Shown: positions 6,444 through 16,495, counted from the stretch's first letter. The stretch is DNA of 64,000 nt from Labilithrix sp. (GCA_019637175.1 JAHBWD010000041.1:1-64000); one strand, 5' to 3'. Numbers and translations are program-made. Notes: generated by a model from the sequence alone, not told the origin.

Positions 6444-7598
6444 CTAGGGTGCAGGCACCGCGCTCAGCGCGCCGCGGACCACGTTCGCGAAGGCCGTGCC
6501 TTCGTCCTTGGCCTCGTTGCCGCCGTTCGTTGCCACCGCGAGCACGAGGCTCTTGCTCGGAAGGATGATGAGCGCAGCGCGGAAGCCTGGCCCGCTTCCG
6601 TCGTGTTCCAAGCTCGTCGCGTCGAGTCTCGTGTCGAGGAAGAGCCCGAGGGGCTTTCCGTCCGGCGCGGTCATCTCGTGAAGGGGCGACGCTGGATCCT
6701 TGGATGCCGCCACGACGACCGATCCGAACCGGGCGAGGTCTGGCATCGACGTCCAGAGGCCGTTGAACGGAAGGGCGTAGCGGCTCGCGTACCAACCAGG
6801 TTCGTTGAACTCGACGGCTCCCTGGACGACGACGCGACCGCGAGCGGCGTCGCCACCGAGCGTCGCCGGCCAGAACGTCGAGTGCGTCATCCCGAGCTCG
6901 CTCAGGTAGGTGGACATGCAGTCGGCGAAGGAGCAGTCGCGCGTGCGCTCGATGATCGCCCCGAGAAGCGCGTAGCCGGTGTTCGAGTACTTGAACTGGC
7001 CTGGTGTCCCGTCGAGGGAGAGCTCCCAGGAATCCGTGAGAACGCGGAGTAGGTCCGGCGACGACCAACGATTCGCGACCTTCTTCTCGAGATCCTGCGG
7101 CACGTGCGGGAGCCCGCTTCGGTGTTGGACGAGCTGGCGCACCGTGATCGTTCCCGCGCGATCGACGCCGCCCTTGTCGACCAGCTTCACCCCGGGCAGA
7201 TGCTTCGAGACGGAGTCGTCGAGCCCGATCGCCTTCGCGTGCGCGAGGCTCACGATGCGTGCGGCCGTCAGAGCCTTGCTCACGCTCGCCACGTTGAATC
7301 GTGAGTCGCTCGTCGCAGAGGGCCCGCCGTCCCAAAGGGCCCCGAGCGAAGCGGTGCTCTCGAGGGCCCCGACCAGACCCGTCACCGCAGCAGCCGTTCC
7401 GAACGGCGGTTCAACGAGCGGTGCGACCGCATTCGCCAGCCGATCGTGAAGGCGTCGTTGGTCATCGGAGGACACGACGTTTCCTCCGTCTGCCTCCTTG
7501 GCCGCGACGTTCCCCTCCGGGACATGCCCACCGCCAGGCCCGCCGCAAGAAGCCACGGACGACGCTGCGGCGAGGAAGACGAACCAACGAGCGCTCAT
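6444..7598 (-). CDS. Beta-lactamase-fold serine hydrolase lipoprotein
   Basis: A 384-residue member of the beta-lactamase/transpeptidase superfamily (PF00144; class C beta-lactamases, DD-peptidases and esterases). The signal peptide ends in a lipobox-like VASC with Cys 18, so it is probably a lipoprotein at the outer or inner membrane. The S-x-x-K motif is SVSK (in FNVASVSKALTA), the Tyr motif is YSNTGY and the third motif appears as HDGSGPGF, replacing the usual H/K-T-G. QHRSGLPHVPQD is the common family 'HtSGlp' block. The substrate cannot be read from sequence; a peptidase or esterase role is as likely as antibiotic hydrolysis. It is the first gene of a possible pair with the SMI1-like gene downstream. 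Confidence 0.85.
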   Translation of the reverse strand: MSARWFVFLAAASSVASCGGPGGGHVPEGNVAAKEADGGNVVSSDDQRRLHDRLANAVAPLVEPPFGTAAAVTGLVGALESTASLGALWDGGPSATSDSRFNVASVSKALTAARIVSLAHAKAIGLDDSVSKHLPGVKLVDKGGVDRAGTITVRQLVQHRSGLPHVPQDLEKKVANRWSSPDLLRVLTDSWELSLDGTPGQFKYSNTGYALLGAIIERTRDCSFADCMSTYLSELGMTHSTFWPATLGGDAARGRVVVQGAVEFNEPGWYASRYALPFNGLWTSMPDLARFGSVVVAASKDPASPLHEMTAPDGKPLGLFLDTRLDATSLEHDGSGPGFRAALIILPSKSLVLAVATNGGNEAKDEGTAFANVVRGALSAVPAP

Positions 7599-7645
7599 GG
7601 AGCCGCTCTATACCTCTCCGCGCGCTGGCCGCAACCGCGGGCGCT

Positions 7646-7960
7646 TCAGAGGTCGAACGCGCCGCCGAGCGTCAGCGCGGCTCCGAGGCGGTTCGTGCCG
7701 ACGGTGCGCGTCTCGTCGCGCTCGACGAAGCTGCCGAAGCCGTACTCGGTGACGCGATAGGTGCGCGTGACGCGCGCGAGATCGTCTTCGTAGAGTCTCG
7801 AACGCGAGGCGAACGCGCGCCCCCATCGTGGCGAGCGTCGCGCTCGATCCCTCTCCAGGAGACTGCAAGCCCCACGTCACGGGGACGCCCGACGCGCCGA
7901 CGCCCGCGTAGTCGTGCACGCCGAACGTGGCGTGCCTTGCGTCGTCTTGTCGACCCTCTA
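7646..7960 (-). pseudogene. Decayed outer-membrane beta-barrel gene fragment
   Basis: Two minus-strand frames read the end of a beta-barrel-like protein. The left part in translation, ATFGVHDYAGVGASGVPVTW then MGARVRLAFETL, is in one frame; the right part, YEDDLARVTRTYRVTEYGFG, SFVERDETRTVGTNRLGAAL and TLGGAFDL followed by a stop at 7646-7648, is in another. The alternating polar/hydrophobic pattern and terminal hydrophobic strand ending in L suit an outer-membrane barrel. A frame change near 7780-7790 separates the pieces and the 5' part is gone, cut off by the lipoprotein gene starting at 7971 on the other strand. It is a truncated pseudogene. Confidence 0.55.
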
Positions 7961-7970
7961 CCCTCGGAAG

Positions 7971-8597
7971 ATGCGCAAGAACATCGTTCGGGTGGGCCAG
8001 GTGTTCGCATCGGGCTGCATCGTCTACGTCGTGATGGCGGCGTGCGGCGGGGGAGCAGGGTCTGGCGACGACGTCGTCGGAGGGTCGAGCGGCGCGAGCT
8101 CGTCGTCGAGCGGCGGCTCTGGTGGGCCGGTGCCGCCGGCACTCGCCGACGACTGGCACCAGGCCGGCTCGCGCTTGAAGCTCCGCTACTACGAGAGCTC
8201 CGACGGCGCTAAGCAATTCGCGACCTGGTTCGACTCCGCACGCGGCGACGAGTGCTCGTTCGCTCTTCACGCGGACGGAGCGTTTCGATGCGTTCCGAAC
8301 ACGACAACCGTCGCGGGCTACTTCGCAGATGCTGGATGCGCGACGCCCGTTGCCTTTCGGGGCAAGTCCTCGGCCGCTCAGCCGAAGTACGCGGCCTCTT
8401 CGGACCCGGGCACGAACGCGCAGCGTCGCTTCCCGGTCACCAGCCCGTTCGGCGGCGCAAGCATCTGGAGCGGCCGACCCGGCGCGTGCTCCGGCCCCAC
8501 GCCGGTCGCGAGCTTCAGCGCGTTCGATCTCTTCACCCTCGGAGTGGAGATTCCAGGTACGGAGTTCGTCGACGCGGCCGTGAAGACCGCGCCGTAG
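7971..8597 (+). CDS. Putative lipoprotein of a myxobacterial type
   Basis: A 208-residue exported protein. The start is ATG 7971, giving a basic N-terminus (MRKNIVRVG), a hydrophobic stretch and a lipobox-like MAAC, then a Gly/Ser-rich linker (GGSSGASSSSSGGSGG). The globular part begins with DWHQAGSRLKLRYYESSDG and contains AKQFATWFDSARGDECSF and HADGAFRCVP, a 'W-D-R--eC-F--a-DG--RC-P' pattern that I recall from many repeated lipoproteins of Polyangiales genomes. Their function is unknown; they are probably cell-surface. Four or more Cys residues in the mature part could form disulfides. The gene stands alone, with the zinc-ribbon gene converging on it from the right with no gap. Confidence 0.75.
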   Translation: MRKNIVRVGQVFASGCIVYVVMAACGGGAGSGDDVVGGSSGASSSSSGGSGGPVPPALADDWHQAGSRLKLRYYESSDGAKQFATWFDSARGDECSFALHADGAFRCVPNTTTVAGYFADAGCATPVAFRGKSSAAQPKYAASSDPGTNAQRRFPVTSPFGGASIWSGRPGACSGPTPVASFSAFDLFTLGVEIPGTEFVDAAVKTAP

Positions 8598-8843
8598 CTA
8601 GCGGAGCTGGCCGCCGCACGATTTGCAGGCGGAGAGGTCGGCCGGCGTGAGGGACTGGCAGTACTTGCAGTGCATGACGACGACCTGGCGCTCGACGATG
8701 ATCTGCAGTTGCGACGGTGGCGGCGGAGGATACCCGACCGACGGCGGACCGTACGCGCTCGCCGGAGGCATCGCGCGGACGTGCGCGATCGCGGTGTTCA
8801 TGGCCTGCACGAGGCGCCCGGCTTGCCGCAGGTCCTTCGTCAT
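8598..8843 (-). CDS. Small zinc-ribbon protein
   Basis: An 81-residue protein with a Pro/Tyr-rich middle (YGPPSVGYPPPPPSQ) and a C-terminal zinc ribbon, MHCKYCQSLTPADLSACKSC, with two C-x2-C knuckles. The ATG at 8843 shares one base with the stop of the preceding gene (TGATG), so it is translated by coupling. The N-terminal 25 residues are helical. Function unknown; such ribbons appear in proteins that bind nucleic acid or membrane-protein partners. It lies immediately next to, and convergent with, the lipoprotein on its left. Confidence 0.6.
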   Translation of the reverse strand: MTKDLRQAGRLVQAMNTAIAHVRAMPPASAYGPPSVGYPPPPPSQLQIIVERQVVVMHCKYCQSLTPADLSACKSCGGQLR

Positions 8844-9156
8844 CACAGCTGCACGCGCTGGCCTGCGCTCGTCACGACGGAGACGAAGTGCGTGCCCTTG
8901 ATCTTCAGGTGAGCGAGCACGCCGCCGGCGACCATCAGCGCGCCGATCGCGAAGGTGAGACGCCACCACCCCCGCCGTCGAACGCCACCGAGATCGCGCG
9001 GTCGCTCCACAAGAGGACGCGGATCAACGCGGGCGGCCGCACATCGTGGGCGACGCCGTCGACAATGAACTGGAGCAGTCGAGCGGCGAGAGGTCTTCCG
9101 GGCTCCTCGCAGCCGATGTACTCGCCGGGCGTCAGCGAACCGCCTCTCACGATCAT
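8843..9156 (-). pseudogene. Small membrane protein interrupted by a frameshift
   Basis: Two minus-strand frames make one plausible protein. Starting at ATG 9156, the first gives MIVRGGSLTPGEYIGCEEPG and LLQFIVDGVAHDVRPPALIR, then FDGGG; the second continues WWRLTFAIGALMVAGGVLAH (a membrane helix) and LKIKGTHFVSVVTSAGQRV to a stop at 8843-8845. The switch falls in a run of five G (CCCCC on the plus strand near 8967-8973), the typical place for a sequencing or slippage indel. It is coupled to the zinc-ribbon gene. It may be intact in the real genome; as given here it is broken. Function unknown. Confidence 0.5.
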
Positions 9157-9290
9157 CGACGGGCTCGCTGGCGCTCCTGAACTACGTGAGCGGCAACACG
9201 GCTCCCTTGGTCCCGAAGACCGCGACGAAACGGACTTGCGGGCGCCCCCCTCGACGAGCCGCGAGCCGACGATCGTGCTACGCGACCCGC

Positions 9291-9734
9291 GTGACGACGA
9301 GCGCGCCGCCCGACCACGTCCTCAGGCGGCTCGTCCGCGCCCGCGAGCTCGTGCACGACGCGCTCGGCGACGCACTCACCCTCGACGAGCTCGCGCGGAT
9401 CGCCGGGATGTCACCGTTTCACTTCCTCCGGGTCTTCAAGGCGACCTACGGGACGACGCCGGGCCGCTTCGTCACGGAGGCGCGCGTCGACCGCGCTCGC
9501 GAGCTGCTCGCTCGGGGGAGCTCGGTCACCCAGGCGTCCGCCGCGGTCGGCTTCGCGAGCCTCGGCTCCTTCAGCGTCGCCTTCAGGCGGCGCTTCGGCC
9601 AGTCGCCGCGCGAGCTGCAGAGGAGCATGCGCGGCTTCGGGCCCGTCGGAGCGCGGGTGATGGCGGTGCGGGTCCCGTGGTGCTTCGTCGCCGGCTTCGC
9701 CGCGCTCCCGGCCGCGAGCCGGAGCCCGGCCTGA
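9291..9734 (+). CDS. AraC-family transcriptional regulator
   Basis: A 147-residue protein that is mostly an AraC/XylS DNA-binding domain with two helix-turn-helices: LTLDELARIAGMSPFHFLRV then ASAAVGFASLGSFSVAFRRR, followed by the family ending FGQSPRELQ. GTG 9291 is chosen because homologous short regulators begin just before the HVLRRLVRARELV helix; an ATG at 9186 would add 35 Arg-rich residues without family likeness. No sensor domain is present. The next gene, 117 bases on in the same direction, is a VOC protein; short AraC proteins and VOC/glyoxalase-like genes are often neighbours, so it may control that gene. Confidence 0.8.
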   Translation: MTTSAPPDHVLRRLVRARELVHDALGDALTLDELARIAGMSPFHFLRVFKATYGTTPGRFVTEARVDRARELLARGSSVTQASAAVGFASLGSFSVAFRRRFGQSPRELQRSMRGFGPVGARVMAVRVPWCFVAGFAALPAASRSPA

Positions 9735-9851
9735 GCGGACCCCGCCCGCGAGCAATCCACGAGAAGTCCGCGGCGCCGCGGCGTGGTATCTCGCTTCCCT
9801 CACTCATCGTCGAACGCGCGCCGAGGCGCCGCGTCGACGCCGGAGGTTTCC

Positions 9852-10271
9852 GTGATCCGAACGATGTCGCACGCCACGATTTACGTCCTCGATCTCGACC
9901 GCGCGAAGAAGTTCTACACGGAGAAGCTCGGCTTCGAGTGCAGGAACGACGTGACGATGGACGACATGGGCGGCTTCCGATGGCTCACCGTCGCCGCCCC
10001 GAACCAGACCGGGCTCGAGATCGTGCTGATGCCCGCCGCGGCCGGACCGACGATGGACGCCGACGCGGCTTCGCAGCTCCGCGGGCTGATCGAGCGCGGC
10101 CTCTTGGGCGCCGGCGTCTTCCAGACCGCCGACTGCAGGAAGACGTACGACGAGCTGACGGCCAAGGGCGTCACGTTCCGATCCGAGCCCACCGAGCGGC
10201 CCTACGGGATCGAGGCGATCTTCTGCGACGACTCGGGCAACTGGTTCAGCCTGACACAACCTCGTGGATGA
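9852..10271 (+). CDS. VOC-family (glyoxalase-like) protein
   Basis: A 139-residue vicinal-oxygen-chelate protein. GTG 9852 is the start because GGAGG lies six bases upstream; the ATG four codons later (MSHATIYV) is an alternative. The first beta-alpha-beta-beta-beta module starts with ATIYVLDLDRAKKFYTEKLG and ends before APNQTGLEIVLMP; the second contains GVTFRSEPTERPYG and ends with IFCDDSGNWFSL. A His and Glu pairing typical for metal binding is not fully evident, so it may be a resistance or binding protein rather than a true glyoxalase. It is soluble. Regulation by the AraC-type gene just upstream is likely but inferred. Confidence 0.85.
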   Translation: MIRTMSHATIYVLDLDRAKKFYTEKLGFECRNDVTMDDMGGFRWLTVAAPNQTGLEIVLMPAAAGPTMDADAASQLRGLIERGLLGAGVFQTADCRKTYDELTAKGVTFRSEPTERPYGIEAIFCDDSGNWFSLTQPRG

Positions 10272-10273
10272 CC

Positions 10274-10597
10274 TCACTTCGGCCGAATCGCCGCGCGCAC
10301 GACGAGCATCACCGTCGCAGGCAACGCGAGCCCCGCGAAGCCGACCCACGCGATCCCGATCGTCGGCGCGCGCGCCTCGGGCGAGGTCGGCCGCGAGGAC
10401 GACGAAGTTTCCAGTGACGTGGGCACAAAAGATCCCGTCGGCGCCGACGAAGCTCGCGGCGTCAGCGAAGCCGGCGACGACGCGCGCTCGGCGACGTCGG
10501 CCTCGGCGGCGATCGCCGAAGAAGGCACCGCGGCGATCGCCAGAGCTGCGAGGAGACACGAGCAGAAGGAAGCGAAGGAACGACGCGTGAAGCTCAT
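10274..10597 (-). pseudogene. Probable remnant of a DUF1275 (YoaK-like) membrane protein
   Basis: As one open frame from ATG 10597 it gives a 107-residue protein with a signal-like N-terminus and a final membrane helix (GFAGLALPATVMLVV). In a different minus-strand frame the middle (about 10380-10480) reads VVAGFADAASFVGADGIFCA and HVTGNFVVLAADLARG, which is the signature first helix pair of DUF1275 membrane proteins. The open frame therefore seems to be a shortened, frame-shifted DUF1275 gene: beginning and end in one frame, conserved core in another, most of the protein missing. A short genuine exported protein cannot be excluded. It converges on the VOC gene with a 2-base gap. Confidence 0.5.
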
Positions 10598-10769
10598 GGG
10601 CCGGCCGAGCGCAACGCGCGTGCCATCGCGCTCATCGCGCAAGGTCCGTGATCGCGTGGAAGTCGCGCGCGCATGAGTCAACTCGGTTGTCGCCGCCTGA
10701 CGCGAGTGTCAGGCCCGGCGTCGCTCCGAGCCGCGTTGCGACCGGCGCGCGCGTTCGCATCCTCTCCGC

Positions 10770-12587
<1,818 letters not shown>

Positions 12588-12597
12588 CGGTTCGCGC

Positions 12598-14331
12598 TCA
12601 CTTGTGGACGCGGCGCAGTCGCGTCCCTTCGCCGTAGTAGACGTAGGTGCCGTCGGTGACGACGTCATGGAAGTTGGCCGGACCGACGGTCGTCGGCGTG
12701 CCGTTGTTCGCGGTCTTCGCGATCCGAACCAGCTCGCTGCTGCCGCCCGGTCCCTGCCCGCCTTGCGTCGCGAGCACGAGGTAGAGGTAGCCGTCGACGA
12801 GCGCGAGGCCGCGCGGCTGCTTGGGGGCGGGCGCCATGACGGCGACGATCGGGCCGCCGCCCTTCGGCCGCCGCCAGAGCTTCGCGGCGTTGAGCTCGCG
12901 GGTGACGAAGTAGACGAAGTCCGCGTCGCTCACGATGTTCAGGAGCGTGTCGAATTCGCCGTAGTCTTCGCGCGCCGAGAGGAGCGTCGAGGCCGAGGCG
13001 AGCGTCTTGGGCGCGCGACGGAGGCCGGTGAGCTCGCCGAAGAGGAGATCGGCGCCGTCGACCGCCATCCCGAGCGTGCCCACGACGGTCTCGTCGAACG
13101 TCGCCGCCGGCGCGCCGCTCGCGTCGAACGACCGGATCGACGTGCCGCTCGCGCCGTAGCTCGAGATGAAGAGCGTGCTGCCGTCGTTCACCATGCGGTA
13201 GATGCCGGCGACGTAGTCGTCGTTCAGCTCGGAGGAAGAGACGAGCCCGTGGCTGGCCACCGCGCCGCCCGTGACCGCGACGGAGAAGAGGCCCGAGCCG
13301 GGTGTCGCGGTGCCGTTCGTCGTCCAGAAGACCTTGCCCGCCATGACGCTCAGGCCCGCGACGCCGTTCTCCGGCTCTGCGTTGACGGGGACGAGCGTCG
13401 CCGGCGCGGAGCCGTCGCCGCCGACCGCAGCGATCTCGCGCTTCTGCGTGAAGTAGGGGTGATCGAGCGAGTAGATGATCCTCGTGCCGCTCACCGCGAC
13501 GTGCCCCACGCGCACGGTGCCGCCGCGATCGATGACGACCTCCGGGACGCCCGGCGGCCCTGCGTCGGCGCCGCCGTCGTTCGCGCCGCCGTCGGCGCCC
13601 GGGTTCGAGGGGACGAGCGCGGCGCACGCCGCTTCGGAGGCGGCGAAGCTCCCTCTCCGCTCGGGATCCGCGAGCACCCACGAGCCGGTGAACTGACCCG
13701 AGGCTTCGGTGGCGGTCGCCGAGCCCGAAGGAACGAGCGTGATCGCCGCGAGCCGATCCTCGAGCGGGCCTTCGCCCGTGCCGACCTGTCCTTCCGACGA
13801 CGCGAAGACGACGTTGACGCGACCACCGGCGACGAGGAGGTTCCATCGCCCGCGCAGCGCGCCGTCGAACGTCCCGCAGTGAACGCGCAGCCCTCCGAGC
13901 TCTTCGTTCGTGAGGACGAGCGGGCCGGTCCCCGCCGGCGTCGTGAGGTCGCCGCGGATGCGGCCGCCCTCGTAGCGACCCGTGAAGGTGAGGGGCGCGC
14001 CGCGAACGACGCCGGAAAGGGTCACCGCGCTCGTCGCCAGATCGAGCGTGCCGTCGACCGTGATCGGCCCCACGCCGGGAATGTTCAGCGTGACGGTGCC
14101 CGTCACGCTGTACTGCGACGCGCCGCCCGCGGCTTGGGGCCGGAGATCGCCGCTCTGGATCGTGACCTCGGCGGTGCCGGCGAGATCGCCGCTGCCGGCG
14201 AAGACGCCGCGGAACCTGCCGTCGGCGAGCCCGCCGGAGTCGCCGTCCGGCGGTGAAGAGGGATCGCTCGAGCACATGGTCGCGCCGAGTGCCAAAGACG
14301 AAGCGAGGACGAGAGCGAAGACGCGTCGCAT
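12598..14331 (-). CDS. Large lipoprotein with beta-propeller-like C-terminal half
   Basis: A 577-residue exported protein starting at ATG 14331, with a signal peptide ending in LALGATMC (Cys 20). An Asp/Gly/Ser linker follows. Residues about 35-230 are beta-rich (GRFRGVFAGSGDLAGTAEVT, TLDLATSAVTLSGVVRG) and after a Gly/Ala/Asp linker (ADGGANDGGADAG) the second half shows repeated strands such as GKVFWTTNGTATPG, GSTLFISSYGASG and GTYVYYGEGTRLRR, a pattern seen in propeller-like myxobacterial lipoproteins. The gene at 42195 on the same strand ends in a very similar GTQLRRV motif. Probably anchored in the outer membrane; no enzymatic residues are recognised. Divergent from the LuxR-type gene at 14527. 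Confidence 0.8.
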   Translation of the reverse strand: MRRVFALVLASSLALGATMCSSDPSSPPDGDSGGLADGRFRGVFAGSGDLAGTAEVTIQSGDLRPQAAGGASQYSVTGTVTLNIPGVGPITVDGTLDLATSAVTLSGVVRGAPLTFTGRYEGGRIRGDLTTPAGTGPLVLTNEELGGLRVHCGTFDGALRGRWNLLVAGGRVNVVFASSEGQVGTGEGPLEDRLAAITLVPSGSATATEASGQFTGSWVLADPERRGSFAASEAACAALVPSNPGADGGANDGGADAGPPGVPEVVIDRGGTVRVGHVAVSGTRIIYSLDHPYFTQKREIAAVGGDGSAPATLVPVNAEPENGVAGLSVMAGKVFWTTNGTATPGSGLFSVAVTGGAVASHGLVSSSELNDDYVAGIYRMVNDGSTLFISSYGASGTSIRSFDASGAPAATFDETVVGTLGMAVDGADLLFGELTGLRRAPKTLASASTLLSAREDYGEFDTLLNIVSDADFVYFVTRELNAAKLWRRPKGGGPIVAVMAPAPKQPRGLALVDGYLYLVLATQGGQGPGGSSELVRIAKTANNGTPTTVGPANFHDVVTDGTYVYYGEGTRLRRVHK

Positions 14332-14446
14332 GGTGCAAGAGAGCCAAAGAACGCCGCGCGCGGCAATCGCGTCGCGCGCGACGGCGACGCGCGCGACGAC
14401 ATGCCTCTCTCCCGTCGCGTGGACTTTTTCGACACGGCGAAGCGCT

Positions 14447-14475
14447 TGCTTACCGCGGTCGAGTAAGCACTTTTT
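14447..14475 (+). promoter_or_regulatory. Hairpin with T-tract between divergent genes
   Basis: TGCTTAC (14447-14453) and GTAAGCA (14463-14469) form a 7-base stem with a 9-base loop, followed by C and five T. It lies 52 bases before the LuxR-type start and 116 bases before the divergent lipoprotein start. On the plus strand it has terminator/attenuator form; as DNA it could equally be a two-fold operator, for example for the neighbouring regulator. Confidence 0.45.
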
Positions 14476-14526
14476 CTGCCGCGACTTCGCGCACGGCCGG
14501 CTCCGCGCTACGCTCGACGCGCTCGA

Positions 14527-15507
14527 ATGAACGGCTCGCCTGATCTCGTGAGTGTGCTCGAAGCCGCCTACGCCGTCGAAGAGCCCGAAGGAGCATGGCT
14601 GCGCGGCGTGGTGTCCGCGCTCCGTCCGGCGCTCGAGGCAGGCCTCGGGATGGCGGCGTACGTCTACGATACGTCGACGCGTCCGTTCGTCGTCCGCGAG
14701 CCGATCCTCGATTGCGCGCTCGACGCCAAGGGCCTCGCGGCGCTGCTCGCGAGCTCGGACGAAGCCTACGTGCAAGGGTCGTGGCTCTCTCGCGCGGCCG
14801 CGACCGCGAGCGAGACGCCCGGCTTCGACGAGCACCCCGGCGTGCGCGAGGTGTTCGCGCCCGCCGGGATCCACGACGTGATGGTCGTCAACGCGCTCGA
14901 TCCCGTGGGCATCGGCTGCCTCGTCGGCGCGCTGCTCCCGCGAAAGAAGCGCCTCGCTCCCGCAGAGCGCGATCGATGGGAGCGCGTCTCGGCGCACCTC
15001 CGCGCCGCCCTGCGCCTGCGCTTGCGCTGCCGCACCACGGGCGCGACGCAGGAGGACGCGACGGGGAGAGCCGAGGCCGTCCTCCGGCGCACCGGCGAGA
15101 TCGAGCACCTCGAGGCGTCGGCGGAGAACGCGCGCGCCGCGCTCCGCGAGGCCGTGCTCGGCATGGAGCGCGCGCGCCGCTCGATGCGGCGCGAGCCCAA
15201 GCGCGCGCTCGAGTCGTGGAGAGCGCTCGTGCGCACGCGATGGACGCTGGTCGACGACTTCCAAGCGGGCAACGCGCGCTACGTGGTCGCGCGCGCCAAC
15301 GGCCCCGCCGCGCCTGGTCCTTCGGTGCTCGCCGCTCGCGAGCGCCAGGTGCTCGCGTACGTCGTCATGGGGCACAGCGACAAGATGATCGCCTACGAGC
15401 TCGGGCTCGCGCACTCGACCGTGAGGGTCCTCATCGCGCGCGCTCGCGCCAAGCTCGGCGCGAAGAGTCGGGGCGATCTCATCAAGAAGTTCCGCGCGAG
15501 CTCCTGA
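14527..15507 (+). CDS. LuxR-family transcriptional regulator
   Basis: A 326-residue regulator with a C-terminal LuxR helix-turn-helix (about residues 264-322): LAARERQVLAYVVMGHSDKM, IAYELGLAHSTVRVLIARAR then AKLGAKSR. The N-terminal 200 residues are a sensor-like domain without a recognised response-regulator aspartate; it has hydrophobic blocks GLGMAAYVYDTST and VMVVNALDPVGIGCLVGALL that suggest a GAF-like ligand-binding fold. A charged helix with HLEASAENARAALREAV links the two. The ATG at 14527 follows an intergenic hairpin at 14447-14475. It could regulate itself or the divergent lipoprotein. The ligand is unknown. Confidence 0.85.
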   Translation: MNGSPDLVSVLEAAYAVEEPEGAWLRGVVSALRPALEAGLGMAAYVYDTSTRPFVVREPILDCALDAKGLAALLASSDEAYVQGSWLSRAAATASETPGFDEHPGVREVFAPAGIHDVMVVNALDPVGIGCLVGALLPRKKRLAPAERDRWERVSAHLRAALRLRLRCRTTGATQEDATGRAEAVLRRTGEIEHLEASAENARAALREAVLGMERARRSMRREPKRALESWRALVRTRWTLVDDFQAGNARYVVARANGPAAPGPSVLAARERQVLAYVVMGHSDKMIAYELGLAHSTVRVLIARARAKLGAKSRGDLIKKFRASS

Positions 15508-15514
15508 GCCGTCG

Positions 15515-15976
15515 TCACTCGACGACCTCGACGACGCGGGCCGGGCGACGCGCGGCGCGCACGAGCCAGAAGGCCGTGGCGAGCGCGAGCACGACGCTCG
15601 CGAGCCCGAGGAGCGTCGGCGCGCCGGAGCGCGACATGTCGAGGACGATGATCTTCTGCGCGAGCGCGATGAGCGCGACCTCGAGGACGACCTCGACGTG
15701 GATGACGCGCTCGTAGACGTACGCCTTCAACGTCGCGAGCAGCTCCATGCCGATCAGCACGAGCAGGAAGAAGCCGAAGAGCTCGAACATCTGCTCGATG
15801 TCGAGCATGGCGTTCGAGCTCGCGACGTCGCGGACGAGGAGCCACACGAGCTCGACGGTCGTGAGGGTGATCACGACGACGAGGAGGCCCATGAGCACGA
15901 GCACGATCGCGTGCTCGAACCTCCTGATGATCCGCGAGGTCAGGTCCGGCTTCGACGCCGACGGCGCTTCCAACAC
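15515..15976 (-). CDS. PsiE-family membrane protein
   Basis: A 153-residue inner-membrane protein of the phosphate-starvation-inducible PsiE family (function unknown). Four hydrophobic helices are visible: AIVLVLMGLLVVVITLTTVE, MFELFGFFLLVLIGMELLAT, VEVVLEVALIALAQKIIVLD and LLGLASVVLALATAFWLVRA. The family motif AYVYERVIHVEVVLEVAL with its charged His/Glu between helices 2 and 3 is intact. The N-terminal tail (MLEAPSASKPDLTSRIIRRF) is cytosolic. It converges on the LuxR gene with a 7-base gap and so shares no operon with it. No phosphate-regulon box was recognised upstream. Confidence 0.85.
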   Translation of the reverse strand: MLEAPSASKPDLTSRIIRRFEHAIVLVLMGLLVVVITLTTVELVWLLVRDVASSNAMLDIEQMFELFGFFLLVLIGMELLATLKAYVYERVIHVEVVLEVALIALAQKIIVLDMSRSGAPTLLGLASVVLALATAFWLVRAARRPARVVEVVE

Positions 15977-16039
15977 GTCGATCGTTGCACGTCTCGCGCC
16001 GCGGCGAGCACGACCTCAGGGTCTGACGAGCTCGCGCTC

Positions 16040-16495
16040 CTATCGCGCCGGATCCTTGACGTAGAGCGTGCCCATCGCGTGGGCGACGAGCTTGCCTTCG
16101 TGCTCGACGTCGGCGCGCGCGACCGCGAGGCGCTTCTTGAGCGAGAGCACCTCGGCGGTGACGCGGAGCGTGCCTTCGGCGCCGAGCGAGACGGACTCGA
16201 CGTAGTTGATCTTGAACTCCGTGGTGGCGACCCACTTGCCCCGCTCGACGAGCGGATAGACGACGAGCGAGAGCGCGTGATCGACGAGCGACGCGATCGC
16301 GCCGCCGTGCACGACGCCGACGACGGAGCAGATCTCCGCCCTCACGGGCAACGAGACGACGATGCGCCCCGGCTCGACGACGTCGACCGACAGACCGAGC
16401 AGGTGCGGATAGCCGCCGGCGCGCGTGTACTCACGAAGGGCCTCGGCGACCTTCGCGTCGAAGCGTTGTTCCAGTCCCTCGACGGCGGCGCTCAT
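16040..16495 (-). CDS. PaaI-type hotdog-fold thioesterase
   Basis: A 151-residue acyl-CoA thioesterase of the PaaI/DUF4442-like hotdog superfamily. Start at ATG 16495 because the conserved part begins there (MSAAVEGLEQRFDAKVAEAL); upstream codons are Arg-rich and not family-like. The active-site segment is VVGVVHGGAIASLVDHALSL, with the usual HGG and an Asp at the start of the hotdog helix. TTEFKINYVESVSLG and LRVTAEVLSLKKRLAVARAD are the conserved strands. It probably hydrolyses small or aromatic acyl-CoAs; the substrate is not deducible. It is divergent from the Cys-rich lipoprotein at 16591 with 95 bases between their starts. Confidence 0.85.
   Translation of the reverse strand: MSAAVEGLEQRFDAKVAEALREYTRAGGYPHLLGLSVDVVEPGRIVVSLPVRAEICSVVGVVHGGAIASLVDHALSLVVYPLVERGKWVATTEFKINYVESVSLGAEGTLRVTAEVLSLKKRLAVARADVEHEGKLVAHAMGTLYVKDPAR

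Noticed and set aside
12604..14256. A 550-codon plus-strand frame opposite the large lipoprotein
   Set aside because: Composition is Arg/Ala-rich without motifs, while the minus strand carries a clear signal peptide and linker.
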